Below, in pieces: positions 32,668-44,903 of a stretch of DNA of 64,000 nucleotides. The DNA is taken from contig QCXZ01000064.1 in the NCBI GenBank assembly GCA_025024175.1, positions 55,821,325 to 55,885,324 of the forward strand, read 5' to 3'. The translations under genes were made by a program, and so were the position numbers. Numbering within the stretch: position 1 is the first letter of the stretch; each line of letters opens with the position of its first letter. The stretch comes from Rhyzopertha dominica. Its lineage: Eukaryota > Arthropoda > Insecta > Coleoptera > Bostrichidae. Below the pieces are notes generated by a model. The model was not told the origin of the DNA and searched no databases. It saw nothing but the letters and a program-made list of their open reading frames with translations.

Positions 32668-33894
32668 CCCAACAAGCAAAATTATTTTATAATTTCCAAA
32701 TAGCAAGGCATATTTGTTATATTGTTGTTTTATTATTGTTCCTCGACGTCCATTTTATTTTATAAGGTATTCCCCTACGAGTATTCAGCTTCAGTACACT
32801 AAACTGTTATATAGTTTAGTGTAAGAAACGTTTTCACCGCAAAATTATAAAACAGTGTTAAGCACCATTTTATAGTCATTGTATAAAGGTTTGCACAACT
32901 TTTTATAGAACATTTTTCCAGTGGAGACAAATTATTTTATAAAGAGTTTAAATATGTGTTATTCAACACTAAATCGTCATCTTGTGAACACCTAAAAAAC
33001 TATTATATTAGGCCTTGATTTGACACATGTAAAAAAAATTTGTTATACAGCAATTTCTTCTGTGATAATCATGCTTTATAAAGAGGAAGCCATATTATTA
33101 TCATGATTGTAAACACATATATGACCGCTATTGCGTAAAGCCCACTAAATTTTTTTTTTTTTTTACAAAAAAGTAATGTACAAAAGTTATGTTTCTAACA
33201 AAAATGATTATAAAATGCGGTTTATAATCAGTGCAGATAGATTTAAGATGCCACACGATTAAAAACATTTTTTGTATTTTGTCAATATGTCTTTTAAATT
33301 GATGAAATACTTATTATTTTTGAAGCGCTTAAAAATTTTGTATTCATATATGCATATGTTTCACAGAAAATTTTGTTTNGTAGTAGTTTCTTGTGACTAC
33401 AATTCAATACTACGCATATTTTATGTCATGTGGTACGGTATATATCTCGGTCTGAGGACATATTTTATTTTACAGAGGAATATGGGTTGCAACTTTACCC
33501 AATCGTTAAGAAATAAAACATTCTCCGCCAAATCGGTTAAAACACCGAAATATTCCTTTGAAGATGCTGAATGTAACAGAATTGTAGCATAATAGAAAAT
33601 GCCGTAACATTTATAAAACTGTTTTATAATAAATTGCTATAAAACCGTTTTGTAACTGATTTATAGTAATTTTTATACCACCTCTGTAACTATCTACAAA
33701 ACTGGTCTGTAACACCTACTAGAACCATTATGGGATACTGTATATAACTAAAATGTTTTATAAAGATGCGCCTTTTTGCATCTTTAAGTATTCTATAAAC
33801 GTTATGACAATGTTTACAAGAGTACAACTGTTTTATAAAAATTGTTTTATAAACGTTTGCCTGATCATTATAAAGCTGTAAGTTGCTAGTTGGG
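32668..33894. mobile_element. 1227-bp AT-flanked element rich in TATAAA-like motifs
   Basis: Ends CCCAACAAGCAAAATTATTT and (reverse complement) CCCAACTAGCAACTTACAGC form an imperfect inverted repeat, with AT duplicated at 32666-32667 and 33895-33896. The frame of the interrupted transposase confirms the exact excision points. A 2-bp AT duplication is what I recall for ISL2EU-type elements. The interior shows no supportable coding sequence but has dozens of TTTTATAA/TTATAAAA words in both orientations, densest at 32680-32960 and 33600-33870. Confidence 0.78.
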
Positions 33895-34543
33895 ATGGGG
33901 GTAATCGTAGAATGGTGTGTCTACATTCAGAAGCGAGAATGTCAATTTTAAATTTCTTCGAATTTTTTTTTTGTGCCAAGCACTTCCAACAATTGTTTTT
34001 TTTTGTGTAGTCCTCTTCGAAATATAAATCTTCTTGTCTTAAAAACTCCTGAATGGTTGCCTTATTAGTTGTTGTATTTGGAATTTTATCCAGTTGCTCC
34101 GAATGGTAACTAGCGTTGTCCATTACTATGATGCTGTTTGGTGGCAATTTGAACCAATTTGCAAACACTTCCGCTTTCATATCAGAATGATAATCGGTGC
34201 TTTCTTCTTTTAAGTTTTTACATCCAAGATACAGAGCTCTAGGAACGAAACCATTTTCACCTCCTGCGTGTAGAATCATTATTCTTTTTCCTTTTGACGC
34301 CGGAATATTGACGTTGCACTTCCCTGAGTCATCAACCCATCCTTTTTTTATTGTATCATGGGTATCGTACCATGTTTCGTCGAGGAAAAACATCGGACGA
34401 TTTTTATGCCTATACATTTCTATAGATTTTAAATAATCGTATCTCCCCTTTCTTATTACCTGGCTTTCCATCAAGCATTGCTTCTTACTCTTTCCAATGT
34501 CTACCCGGAAGTGCTCAATTGGCCCACGGTTTAAAATCACCAA
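33895..34543 (-). pseudogene. DD82E transposase, central part
   Basis: Contains RPMFFLDETWYDTHDTIKKG (first Asp), KRIMILHAGGENGFVPRALY, STDYHSDMKAEVFANWFK, IIVMDNASYHS (second Asp) and HTILRLPP, where it is cut by the insertion. From the second Asp to the Glu of the C-terminal part are 82 residues. Compared with the copy at 37360-37698, about seven residues are missing between NWFK and LPPN. The N-terminal DNA-binding part should lie at about 34543-35000 but is not readable. Confidence 0.82.
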
Positions 34544-35103
34544 TAATCTGTTTAACCAGTTGCCCTACGAAATGTATTTATCACAAACGCCTCTTAATAA
34601 GTGGCTAAATGTAACCATGTATGTAGGTATGAATGAATAAGTAAAAAATATTGCACTTTAAAATATAAGTAAACACATAAGCTTTCAATACCGTTTATAG
34701 TAGGAGTGGAATAGTTCCGTTTTCTTCTTATTTCCAAAAAAATATACAGGTAGAAACTACGCGATCAAAAATCAGAACCAACCAACCATTCATGGTTATA
34801 AAAATAGATACTACTCATTGAATTAGGAGAGAATATGATTTAGTCATAGATTAAAAGCTATTAGATGAGAAATATTTGTAGTTCAAATAATAATACCAAG
34901 TAATGCTAATTGATTTATATGTACTGAAAAAAATTTTTTAAAAAAGCCTAAACACAATTTTTGGATACGGTCCACTCCGCTGCAAAACAGTGGAACGTGC
35001 CGAACCCGTCTGTTATTTACGATAGCTTCAGGTAATACTTGTAAACTATTGCGAGCGGTAATCGACTGTCCGTATAATGAGTCTCATAGATCGTTGCTTG
35101 GTA

Positions 35104-36124
35104 CTTTATTATAATTTTCATGTTCATTCAATTTATAATACTAAAAATATTCTAAATTCCAAGTTTTAGCACACATTACCACAGCAGGCTTATTTCTCAA
35201 CCTCCCAATAAAAACCTCAAGCTTATTCAGTATCTCAAAACCTATAAATTTTAATAACAATAGCGCTTTAAAGAAACCAGACCGGCTTTAATCATCCGAA
35301 CGAAGTGAATATCCACCGACATTTCCATTAAATTACCATTTCCTTCTCACTGTGACTTTTCCGCGTCACTGACGTCGCGTCGACTCGTCGATTTTCCATT
35401 NCGACGGNTTTCGTACGTTGTCCGGGTGGGCCTGGACAAAGGGGCCCCCGTCGGGCACCCCGCCGTCGCCGACGCTGTGGTCCGCGGCTCCCACACGACG
35501 CAGCGAAGTGAGATGTGCCCCGTCTTGCATTCCCATGCTGTTATTATTCCGAATCGTTCGATTTCCTAACTCGTGCCACTAGAAAAGTCACTGGTTTATT
35601 AATTATTCGACTCCTGGAGATCGTCCTGTGGGAATGAATCGGAAACAAGTCAGGGACACGTTAGTGCAACCGACCGTTTTTGGGATAAAGTAGGGAATAG
35701 GGTTACCAAAAATCAATGTGTCCAACGCAGAAGAATTTAGTTGAATGCAGAAGTCTCAAAAAATTTATAGTTGATACAAGCAAATCATTTGTTACTAATT
35801 AGTTTGGTTACGTTTTTAACTTATAACTTAAAAATAATACATTAAAAATAAACACATAAGTACATATACTAAACATATTCACACGAATGAAAATCAAACC
35901 AATTAAAAACCTCAACAAATAAAACAAAAATATTGCTTTAATTTTTAATAATTTAAATTTTTCGCTTGCCCGCTAAAACTGTTTGATTTTCTATAACAAG
36001 ACAAAAAAACAAGCAATTTTTTTCAAAATTAATTTTTATTAGGATTTTTATTCTAATTAGTTCTGCGGAACATTGATTCCTGGAATCGTTCCACTCGTTC
36101 CCCGTAATGGAAAATTCACCTTTC
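35104..36124. other. Unassigned stretch with G/C-rich island
   Basis: Most is AT-rich, but about 35335-35545 is strikingly G/C- and CpG-rich (GACGTCGCGTCGACTCGTCG; GGGGCCCCCGTCGGGCACCC). It has no long ORF and no match to elements here. It could be a promoter or 5' exon of a neighbouring gene, or foreign repeat sequence; I cannot tell. Confidence 0.45.
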
Positions 36125-37375
36125 TATAATAATAGTAATAATATTTATTTATTTTCCTACAGGTTTAGCACCCAATAACAGGAAAAGTACAGTTAGAAAA
36201 ATAACATGAAGTGTAACACATTCTTACGACGACAAAATAAACTAAATAAATACATATTGGAATATTAATAATACCTCAACCCAACAAAATTAGCATAATA
36301 TACAGGGTAACTGAAAACGTACTAAGCATTAGCATATTCAACAATTTGGTTTAAAATTTTTAAATTTAAATTTAAAATTTATTTTAAAATAAAAGATTTA
36401 GAGTTATAGTGTATATCGCAAGAACTACAAATAAAGTTAAAATGGCGGCACATAAGCACTATTGGCGATCTTAGAAATACATTCGATCGACCAGTGGAAT
36501 AGGAAAAGGTTACGCTCTGACGAGAACTGACACGGGGCACAGCATAGTCAATCTTCTCAAGCAACCAACTACAACCTAAATTATGGTTAACTAGATTATA
36601 AAGAAATGCGACAATAATACAAGTACGGCGAGTTTCCCGTGAAGCAAAATTATACCTGCTTAAAAGAATTTGGCGATCACTACCTCTCGGCGGATAAAAA
36701 CCATCGGTTAAGAATGACAAAAAATTAAGAAATTTCCTTTATTATTATATTATATTAACCCCGCGTATTCTAGTGTAGTAGAAATAAGAGAACAATATAA
36801 TAATTGTAAAGTGCGTAAATTAATGAATTCCTCACAATTTCTATAAATAAAACCATAAGAATTGTATGGTTTTGCAATTATATCTAAGATATGGTCGTTA
36901 AACGTAAACTTTTGATCAAATACAACCCCGAGATCCTTAAACTTATTGATTCTATTTAGGACTTCATTATTGATTTGATATTGATAAAGTAATATATTAT
37001 GTCTACCAGTGAACGAAAGCACATTTCATTTTGAAATATTTAAATCTAATTGTTAAAGAATTTAAGTCGTTTTGAAGGATCAAACAGTTGTCTGAAGACG
37101 AATGTTAGTGAATAATTTAAGGTCGTCTGCAAACAATAATTTATTACAATTTAATGAGACTGGTAGGTCGTTGATAAATAGAAGAAACAAAAGGGGAACT
37201 AAATTGGATCCTTGAGGAACACCAGAATTTGGCCAAAATGGGTTAGAGACAAAGTTAGCATAGCGAATTCTATAGAAGCAAAAGCAGCGGGCGCGTTTTA
37301 AATAAAAGGTACGAGATATTTTAAAATGATAAATATGCAACATAAAATCCGTAAGGTACGCAACTTACATATATT
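36125..37375 (-). mobile_element. Jockey/CR1-like LINE fragment, 5'-truncated
   Basis: The 3' tail of (TTATTA) type at 36125-36150 is followed by a 3' UTR resembling LINE A (CCTACAGGTTTAGCACCCA). Coding remains: [20 protein letters not shown] and FADDLKLF near 37110 (RT palm), INKFKDLGVVFDQKFTFNDH, LLYCSLISTTLEYAG, and a C-terminal SRQSVTFSYSTGRSN block. Truncated within RT at about 37375, where it abuts a Sailor-like transposase fragment. Confidence 0.82.
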
Positions 37376-37814
37376 CTATTTTTTTGTGCCAAGCACTTCC
37401 AACAATTGTTTTTTTGTGTAGCCCTCTTCGAAATATAAATCTTCTTTTCCGAAAAACTCTTGAAAGGTTGCCTTATTAGTTGTATTTTATCCAGTTGCTC
37501 CGAATGGTAACTAGCGTTGTCCATTATTATGACGCGGTTTGGTGGCAATGTGGGCAATAAAATGTTTTTAAAGCCATTTCCAAACACTTCCGCATTCATA
37601 TCAGAATGATAATCGGCGCTTGCTTGTTTTAAGTTTTTGCATGCAAGATACATGGCTCTAGGAACGAAACCAGTTGCACCTCCTGCGTGTAGAGTCATTA
37701 TTCTTTTTATTTATGTGTACAAAAAAATCTAAAAAAGCCTAAATACAATTTTTGTAAACCATTGTGAGCGGTAATCGGCTGTTCGTATAATGAGTCTCAT
37801 AGATCGTTGCTTGC
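37376..37814 (-). mobile_element. Second Sailor-like (DD82E) fragment
   Basis: The - strand frame RIIMTLHAGGATGFVPRAMY... SADYHSDMNAEVFGNGFKNI, VIIMDNASYHSEQLDKI and NNCWKCLAQK (to 37376) matches the 33895-34543 transposase. The right end GTCTCATAGATCGTTGCTTG matches the 35101 terminus. Between about 37705 and 37740 the N-terminal half has been deleted. The LINE at 36125 begins exactly where the homology stops. Confidence 0.78.
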
Positions 37815-37827
37815 ATATGAACATTTA

Positions 37828-37828
37828 C

Positions 37829-37864
<36 letters not shown>
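37828..37864. repeat. (TTA)n microsatellite
   Basis: About twelve TTA units, immediately outside the Sailor-like fragment. Possibly a LINE tail, but no coding sequence adjoins it. Confidence 0.9.
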
Positions 37865-38534
37865 GCATGTATATGTTACTTTTTTGAACGTTATTTTATA
37901 CAGGTTCCATTTGTGCCCATTTCGGTTGTTTTTAATGCCAAATAACATAACGGTTAAATCCCTTAGTTAATAAGGACTCGAATGCTACAAATAAAAGATA
38001 TGGTTCTATTAAAAAAATTGTTGGCGTTATATATCAGTCATAGTAACAGAGTGCTCTGTTTCATTCCTCTCAAAATGAACCTGTTTAAAAAAAATCACTT
38101 ACGTATTTGAGCGTTTTGCCGAATGTTTGCAAATTGCGTTACTTTATCGGCCATTTACATTTACATCCTTTGGGTTAAAAGGCAGTTGTTATGGAAACGG
38201 CTAGTTAACCGGGCGTTAACAAGGGGATCTGGATCTGGTATAACCACGTTTAGAGCCGCTGGTTTCAAACAAATCCGAACTCTTATCTCGAAGCCCAACC
38301 CCTAACAAGTAACTGCAAAAATGATTATTTATGGTGTGTTAAGGGTCATTGGCACAGTATAGCAAATTATATTATGGTCGATCTTTTTTGAAGAGGGGCT
38401 ATTATAGTTTTTTTCGCAAAATATTACTTGAAAATGCATTTCCAACGGCACTACATTTCCGCTTATCTAAAAATGTGTATCGTATATTTTACAAGATCGT
38501 ATTAAGAGGCCATCACCCTTGTTTTGCTTTTTTT

Positions 38535-38814
38535 AAAGTATTAAGGTATCACTGCCCTACAGTCATTTGTTTTTGAGATATCTCAGGTAATACGATTAGT
38601 GTTCACGAAACAGTCTACAATAGCTAACTTTTTATTTGAAATCGTAGAATGATGTTCAATTGTTTTTTGTAAACACCAATTTCCCATTTAAACTACTATG
38701 CTACGATTTTAAATAAAAAAGTTAGCTATTGTAGACTGTTTCGTGAACACTAATCGTATTACCTGAGATATCTCAAAAACCAATGACTATAGGGTGTTGG
38801 TACCTTAATACTTT
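38535..38814. repeat. Long inverted repeat (~110-bp arms, ~50-bp spacer)
   Basis: Left arm AAGTATTAAGGTA... TTTTTGAGATATCTCAGGTA, ACACGAAACAGTCTACAATAGCTAACTTTT-type sequence to about 38648; the right arm about 38702-38814 is its near-perfect inverse. The spacer contains GATGTTCAATTGTTTTTTGT. A further partial copy of spacer plus right arm lies at about 38905-39055 and ends GTGAACACCCTGTATATAG. High arm identity suggests recent formation or ongoing conversion. Confidence 0.85.
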
Positions 38815-38904
38815 TTTGTTTGATTCGACGCCCTTAATCGAATGCCCTATAAAAAGCGGGGTCGTTCTATTTAAAATAACAAACTTGTAGTCAATAGCTT
38901 TGAC

Positions 38905-39060
38905 AGATGATGTTCAATTGTTTTTTTTTGTAAACACCATCAAATTCTTCTCGAAAAATCAAGAAACTTTCCCATTTAAACCACTATGCTAGGATTTCAA
39001 ATAAAAAAGTTAGCTATTGCAGACTGTTAGCGTGAACACCCTGTATATAGTGTTCCATTT
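38905..39060. repeat. Partial copy of the 38.5-kb inverted-repeat family
   Basis: Shares GATGTTCAATTG, CCCATTTAAAC.ACTATGCTA and AAAAAAGTTAGCTATTG.AGACTGTT with the preceding repeat, then ends in the ACACCCTGTATA motif. That motif also occurs near 7045-7060 at the edge of another unassigned repeat. Confidence 0.65.
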
Positions 39061-41181
39061 AAAGAAAAAAAGTTGATAAGTATATCTTTTTCTTTTATTA
39101 TATTCATTGTGAGTACGTAATACTGCCTTTCCCAGCGCAAAGTTAAAAATCTTTGGAATAAACCGCTCGATTACTCAACTGCCACCTCCGAACTGGTAAC
39201 CCCATCCTTCCGGAAGCCAAACATCACGTCTATGGGAAATAACGTCAGATAGCGATCGGGGACGCATTCAGACGCACCCTTTTAACGCAGCAGCCACGTC
39301 TTGGGATGTGGGGGTTGGTCCCATGAATATTATATTAACAAAACAGCGTCTCCCCACGAGTCAGCAAATTCAAATTAGAGGACTGTTTGCGTGTGCCAAG
39401 CACTCGAATATTTTTAATGAAACGTCGCAGGAGTTTCGGGTTATTCGAGATGTCGAAGTCGAAGTGATCTGAGGTAGAAGGTCCATTGAATTAATTGAAT
39501 GAGGACCTGCTTCTTTCATGTTTTAATTGCTCCAGAGGCGCAGTGAGTTGTGGTGACTATGGAATAGAAGATTTAGAAGGCGTCCACGAGTATAGGTTTT
39601 TAATCAGCATACCAACATTTTTAAGTATTGTTGCGCATAATCAATGTAGATACAAAACAATTTAGAATTAATAACTACATCGTCACATCTCAATACGAGT
39701 ACTACCTTGTTAGTATACATGATGACATTTCCTTTGCGTGAAAACTGACCTTTGGCTAAATTTATTTTTAACTTTATGGCGAGTTATCAACAATGTTCAA
39801 TCTCTCACTGGATACAGGTGTGTTTTCAGACCAATGAAGAAGAACAAAAATCTGTCCTGTACATAAGATTGGTAATGTATAATAAATGAAGAAAACCGCT
39901 GCAAATTGATACTATACGATTAAAAATCAGGTTTTGAGCATTTTTTCTCTCTACACATTTTTTCTAAGACAAACAGTCCTCGTGATATTAGCAAAATATA
40001 TACATATTTAAAATCGGTTTTTTCCAAATAACTCGAAAATTATTAACTTAAAAAAAAATTACAAGAGCACTTTCTGATCAGAAATTTGATTTTCTATATA
40101 ATACCAAAATTTAAAAAAAATCGTACGAGCAGGGTCCAAATAGGTTTTTTGGAAATATTTCGAAAATGTCAAAATTTTGGATAAATTTTCTAAGACACTT
40201 TTTGTGAGAAATTTTATTTCCTATCTGATGGCATGTTTATTTTTTGAATATATTAAATATAATCGGAGATATTTAGGAAGAACAGTTTTCTTTAAGTGAC
40301 GCTTTTTTGCTAATATCTTCTAAACAGTTTGCTGTACCGAAAATTTATAAGAACTAATAATACTCGCAGTTATACTACTAATCACATACTAAAACGAAAA
40401 AAAATATAAAAAAATAAAAATTTGCAAATAGGGTAGTTACCCCCCAATTTTGCCCCCTTCCCGATATCCTAATTACGCCACAAACAATAGGTCGTTTTGG
40501 GTAGTTAAGATTTATACGTTTGCCAAATTTCAAGTTCATATATTAAGTCTTTCGAAAGTTATCGTGTCCACAAACAATACCACAGACACACAGACAAGAA
40601 ATTTTCTTGCTCAAATTTTGTTTTTTTGCGTTTTCGACCATTTTAAAGCGAATGAGCAAATAAAAATACTTCCCATCCGTTGGATGTGGAAGTAATTACC
40701 GTCTTATATCTATTTTTTTAAATTTTTCAAGAATACCAGGGTCATGTCATTGCTGCACACATCAAGCTGGTGAAAAAACAAGAGCTGTCAAATTATAAAC
40801 GTCTATCATTGGGACATCACTTAGCTATATAGAGTGATTCAGGAGGAAGTGACAATACTTTACGAAATTGTAGTATTCATAATGCTGAACAAAAAAACTG
40901 GCATCGACTCCGTTTCAGAGATACAATAATGCCTTTCTGAAATATCCAACTAATCTAGAAATATTCAAATTTGAAATTCAGAAAATCATCTTAGCTATAG
41001 AAGGGCCTGATTTCAGACACATTGATATTTTTTTTACATTCAGTGAGCGGTAGAAAACATAAGAATAGTTACCCTTTTGTTCTCAATAACTGTTCATCCC
41101 TTAGTGGTTTCATAGTTCTGACCTAATTTTGAAATCCATAATTCTTCTTGCATAAAGTTGCTCTTTTAGTATGTCGATAAG
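39061..41181. other. Unassigned stretch
   Basis: Contains a G/C-richer patch at about 39120-39560. From 39950 to 40690 is A/T-homopolymer-rich sequence ending in CACAGACACACAGACAAGAA, of a kind common in degraded insect repeats. No gene supported. Confidence 0.5.
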
Positions 41182-42240
41182 CATGGGCGTACCCAGCTTT
41201 TGGTCTAGGGGGGAGAAATGCAGGAACGTCATGTAGAGTATAATTCAACATAAGTGGAAATAATAAATGCAGGTACTTAAGTAATAATTAATGAAGTATT
41301 TATTCCATGAGTAATCTTCGTTGATTTTCTGCAAGGCGGCCTAAAACATCTTCTGTGAAATAAAGACCCAAANTATTTATATGTTTTCTATGCACACTGA
41401 TCATACAAAGCCCCTTTATTACTAATTCCGTTATTGATGAACTCAATTAGGTGAGGCGCATTTAGTTGCATCGCTCTCGCGTTTAACAAAAAACGAGTTG
41501 ATACAATTTATTTGGGAGAATAAAGATCCGTGATCCAGATAATGTATAATGATATCATACGAAGTACCAAAGGAACATAAATTTTACCTTAAAAGTTCTA
41601 CTAATAGGAGCTCGATTTCTGACTCAGAATTAACAAAGACTAATGCATTAACCGATGCGCTTTTAGTAACAGTTTCAACTTCTCACTCCAGAAGCTTTAG
41701 ATATTTAAGCTGGGAGTTCATATGTATAGATGTTAAAGATGCAATTATAGTAATTTTTACACCCCAGAGAAAGAGACTAGATGGATAACTANCATTATTA
41801 AAAAAAGAATGACAAATGCCTCAGCATTATGCTTCAAGCTAACTATTCTTATATCGCCAGTGCATTGCTCTCAAAAATTAACCGACTACTTAATATTTTA
41901 ACCAAATTAAGCTTCATTTAAATCAACTGAAATATATTTAATTGCACTTTTAACAAGACACCGGGTTTTAATTCGTGCTGATAATGCTTTTACTGGATTC
42001 CTAAAACTTACATTAAATAAATTGACTTTCATAAACGTGCATGAGTTTGGATGGTTTTTAATTTTTTTTGTTTTTTGGATTAATTGTTAAAATTTAATGT
42101 GAATTTAGAAATTTGGTACAAAAGTTGGAGTTATCAGTAGTTAGCTGAACAATTTTTATGTGTTATGGCTCATCCTAACCAAGATTGTGAAATACACTTG
42201 CCCATAAATTTTAGTGTATTTACAATTTTCTAAATAAGAC
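41182..42240 (+). mobile_element. hAT-derived repeat, copy A (right end lost)
   Basis: Starts CATGGGCGTACCCAGC, exactly like the intact element at 55161, and aligns with it to about 42240 (shared GAAGTATTTATTCCAT, AATAAAGAT.CGTGATCCA, CCGATGCG). The right terminal repeat is not found, so it is truncated or rearranged. No coding capacity. Confidence 0.75.
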
Positions 42241-42764
42241 GATTTTTAGATGTACATAAATAATTAACCAGCTAAATGTAAGTTAAATAACAGAATAATC
42301 GCAAGGAGAAGTTCAGGTACACACATATACACATATTAAAAGAACATAATAAGGTTTTCCAAAATCTTTCAAAACGGCTCGCAAATAATTGCATACGCAC
42401 GAGAGATGAAAGACAAATAATAAAGGAATATAAGAAAACTATTTAAAAAAGCTGCTTATTAATTGGTTTTTAAAACCAGACGGATTTAAATAGGTTTTCT
42501 ATGAGACAGACTGTTGAAAACTTTTCTAACCTGATAAAAACGCCACAAAAGAGACAGAGAATTCAATGACAGAATTTTAGTTGTAATATCAAGTAAATGT
42601 CTTTGAGGGTATATAAGCTTGAGTTATAATACGCCTTCTCTAAATCTAAGAGTGGTTTCAATAATTATGCCAAGATTACGAGCAGAGTACTTAAAACTTA
42701 TAGGAGAGTTAGTAACTGACAGATTGAGAGAGTTCTAGCTTCCAGCAGAGTATTACTGGGTCCA

Positions 42765-42845
42765 AACTGAAGATGATGATGGCTATTATTCGCTGAAAGC
42801 GCTTTGTCCTTTGCACATTTGTAAATAAAGTGGATAAAGTTGGAC
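42765..42845 (+). repeat. Repeat end, partner of 4150-4245
   Basis: ACTGAAGATGATGATGGCTA, CTGAAAGCGCTTTG, then AATAAAGTGGATAAAGTTGG. Same arrangement as the reverse complement of 4150-4245. May be the end of a Penelope-like element whose body has been lost. Confidence 0.4.
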
Positions 42846-43707
42846 TTTATGGAGTGGAATCTTTAGAAAAGATAATAAAAAATTACAGTATTTATTATAT
42901 TTGTTCATATCCTGTGCAAGCACAGAGCCGGTTTCCTGATATACCGTACAGTGTCCGTTTGGGGGTTGATCCCTACAATATAAAAAGAGTTATAATTTAT
43001 CGAGAGGTTCTGTGTTTCGTCTATAAAAAGAATATCATCTTTCTTTCGAAACGCACTTGACATTCATTCATATTATAAACTTAATGAACTGTAGCATCCC
43101 TCGATAAGCTAAGCGGCATTATTACCTGTATCTTCTGCAATTAGTAATACCATTACAACGGCTAAGCGCCCCACATAACCCAACATTTAATCTCAGGATT
43201 ACAGCTCACCCCAGAGCTCAATATTAAAACAATCCCCTCCAATAAACGTGATGCAGTCAACTGGCAGCTTAACGTAATATCCCAGGTAATCGCTGATCGT
43301 ATACCCCACCAGAATTAAGCTGAGAACGCTGGGCAATCAATATTTGTACGTACACAGTGAACTACAGATGAAAGGTCATTGTGTAACTGATTTATACTGG
43401 AAAGAAATTTTGGAACACATAATGGTAAGTATAAATATGAGGTCCCAATCGGGTGTGTTTTAATGTACATCAGAAATACGCATCTGATGATTTTCCACGT
43501 TTTTTTTCCTTAAAAATTCCTAATTTATACAGGGGAGCTGTTATTATGCAGCGTTGACAGTGAAAATTTGTCGTATCCCTCATATAACTTTCCGGTTCAC
43601 AAATCAATTTCTGATTTACGCTAGGTCATTATCACTACTCAATAACGCTGTGTGAATCGAAATTTAAATCAATTATATATTTTGGACTGTTCATTCTGAA
43701 AAAAACA
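42846..43707. other. Unassigned stretch before satellite
   Basis: No gene or repeat family recognised. The 76-codon opening at 42830-43060 has no motifs. Confidence 0.5.
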
Positions 43708-44903
43708 CATTATTTACTTACTATCTATTACTTCCAACTTCTTGTAGAGAGATAGTTCTTTCGCCGCAAGAGTAACATGTGATTAAAAAATATATTTACT
43801 ATCCTGTAAACTTTTTTATGATATCAAGTATATTACATTATACACCACCATTCACCATGATCTTGATCTATCTTCTGGCACATTATTTACTATCTATTAC
43901 TTCCAACTTCGTGTAGAGAGATAGTTCTTTCGCCGCAAGAGTAACATGTGATTAAAAAAATTTATTTACTATCCTGTAAACTTTTTTATGATATCAAGTA
44001 TATTACATTATACACCACCATTCACCATGATCTTGATCTATCTTCTGGCACATTATTTACTATCTATTACTTCCAACTTCGTGTAGAGAGATAGTTCTTT
44101 CGCCGCAAGAGTAACATGTGATTAAAAAAATTTATTTACTATCCTGTAAACTTTTTTATGATATCAAGTATATTACATTATACACCACCATTCACCATGA
44201 TCTTGATCTATCTTCTGGCACATTATTTACTATCTATTACTTCCAACTTCGTGTAGAGAGATAGTTCTTTCGCCGCAAGAGTAACATGTGATTAAAAAAA
44301 TTTATTTACTATCCTGTAAACTTTTTTATGATATCAAGTATATTACATTATACACCACCATTCACCATGATCTTGATCTATCTTCTGGCACATTATTTAC
44401 TATCTATTACTTCCAACTTCGTGTAGAGAGATAGTTCTTTCGCCGCAAGAGTAACATGTGATTAAAAAAATTTATTTACTATCCTGTAAACTTTTTTTAT
44501 AATATCAAGTATATTACATTATACACCACCATTCACCATGATCTTGATCTATCTTCTGGCACATTATTTACTATCTATTACTTCCAACTTCGTGTAGAGA
44601 GATAGTTCTTTCGCCGCAAGAGTAACATGTGATTAAAAAAATTTATTTACTATCCTGTAAACTTTTTTTATAATATCAAGTATATTACATTATACACCAC
44701 CATTCACCATGATCTTGATCTATCTTCTGGCACATTATTTACTATCTATTACTTCCAACTTCGTGTAAAGAGATAGTTCTTTCGCCGCAAGAGTAACATG
44801 TGATTAAAAAAATTTATTTACTATCCTGTAAACTTTTTTTATAATATCAAGTATATTACATTATACACCACCATTCATGATGATCTTGATCTATCTTCTG
44901 GCA
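43708..44903. repeat. Satellite array, seven ~170-bp units
   Basis: Units start with CATTATTTACT at 43708, 43881, 44051, 44221, 44391, 44562 and 44733; spacings are 173, 170, 170, 170, 171 and 171 bp, and the last ends at about 44903. Units differ by only a few bases: a 4-bp insertion in the first, ATGATATC versus ATAATATC in the last three, CACCATGA versus CATGATGA in the last. Such homogeneity implies recent amplification. No ORF runs through the unit. Confidence 0.95.

Larger units (their letters stand above)
31992..35101 (-). mobile_element. Sailor-like (DD82E) DNA transposon with TA duplication
   Basis: Inverted ends: left TCAAGCAACGATTTATAAGA, right (reverse complement) CCAAGCAACGATCTATGAGA, flanked by TA at 31990-31991 and 35102-35103. 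The - strand transposase has DD82E spacing. Total 3110 bp, of which 1227 bp is a later insertion (32668-33894), leaving about 1.88 kb, a normal size for a one-gene Tc1/mariner-group element. The right terminus also occurs at 37740-37814. Confidence 0.82.

Noticed and set aside
33272..33592. 106-codon + strand ORF inside the AT-flanked insertion
   Set aside because: Low-complexity composition, contains an N, no recognisable domain; likely chance.
34197..34436. + strand ORF of 79 codons
   Set aside because: Antisense of the DD82E transposase.
43708..44903. CRISPR-like regular repeats
   Set aside because: Whole ~170-bp units repeat head to tail with no unique spacers, in a eukaryotic genome; a satellite.
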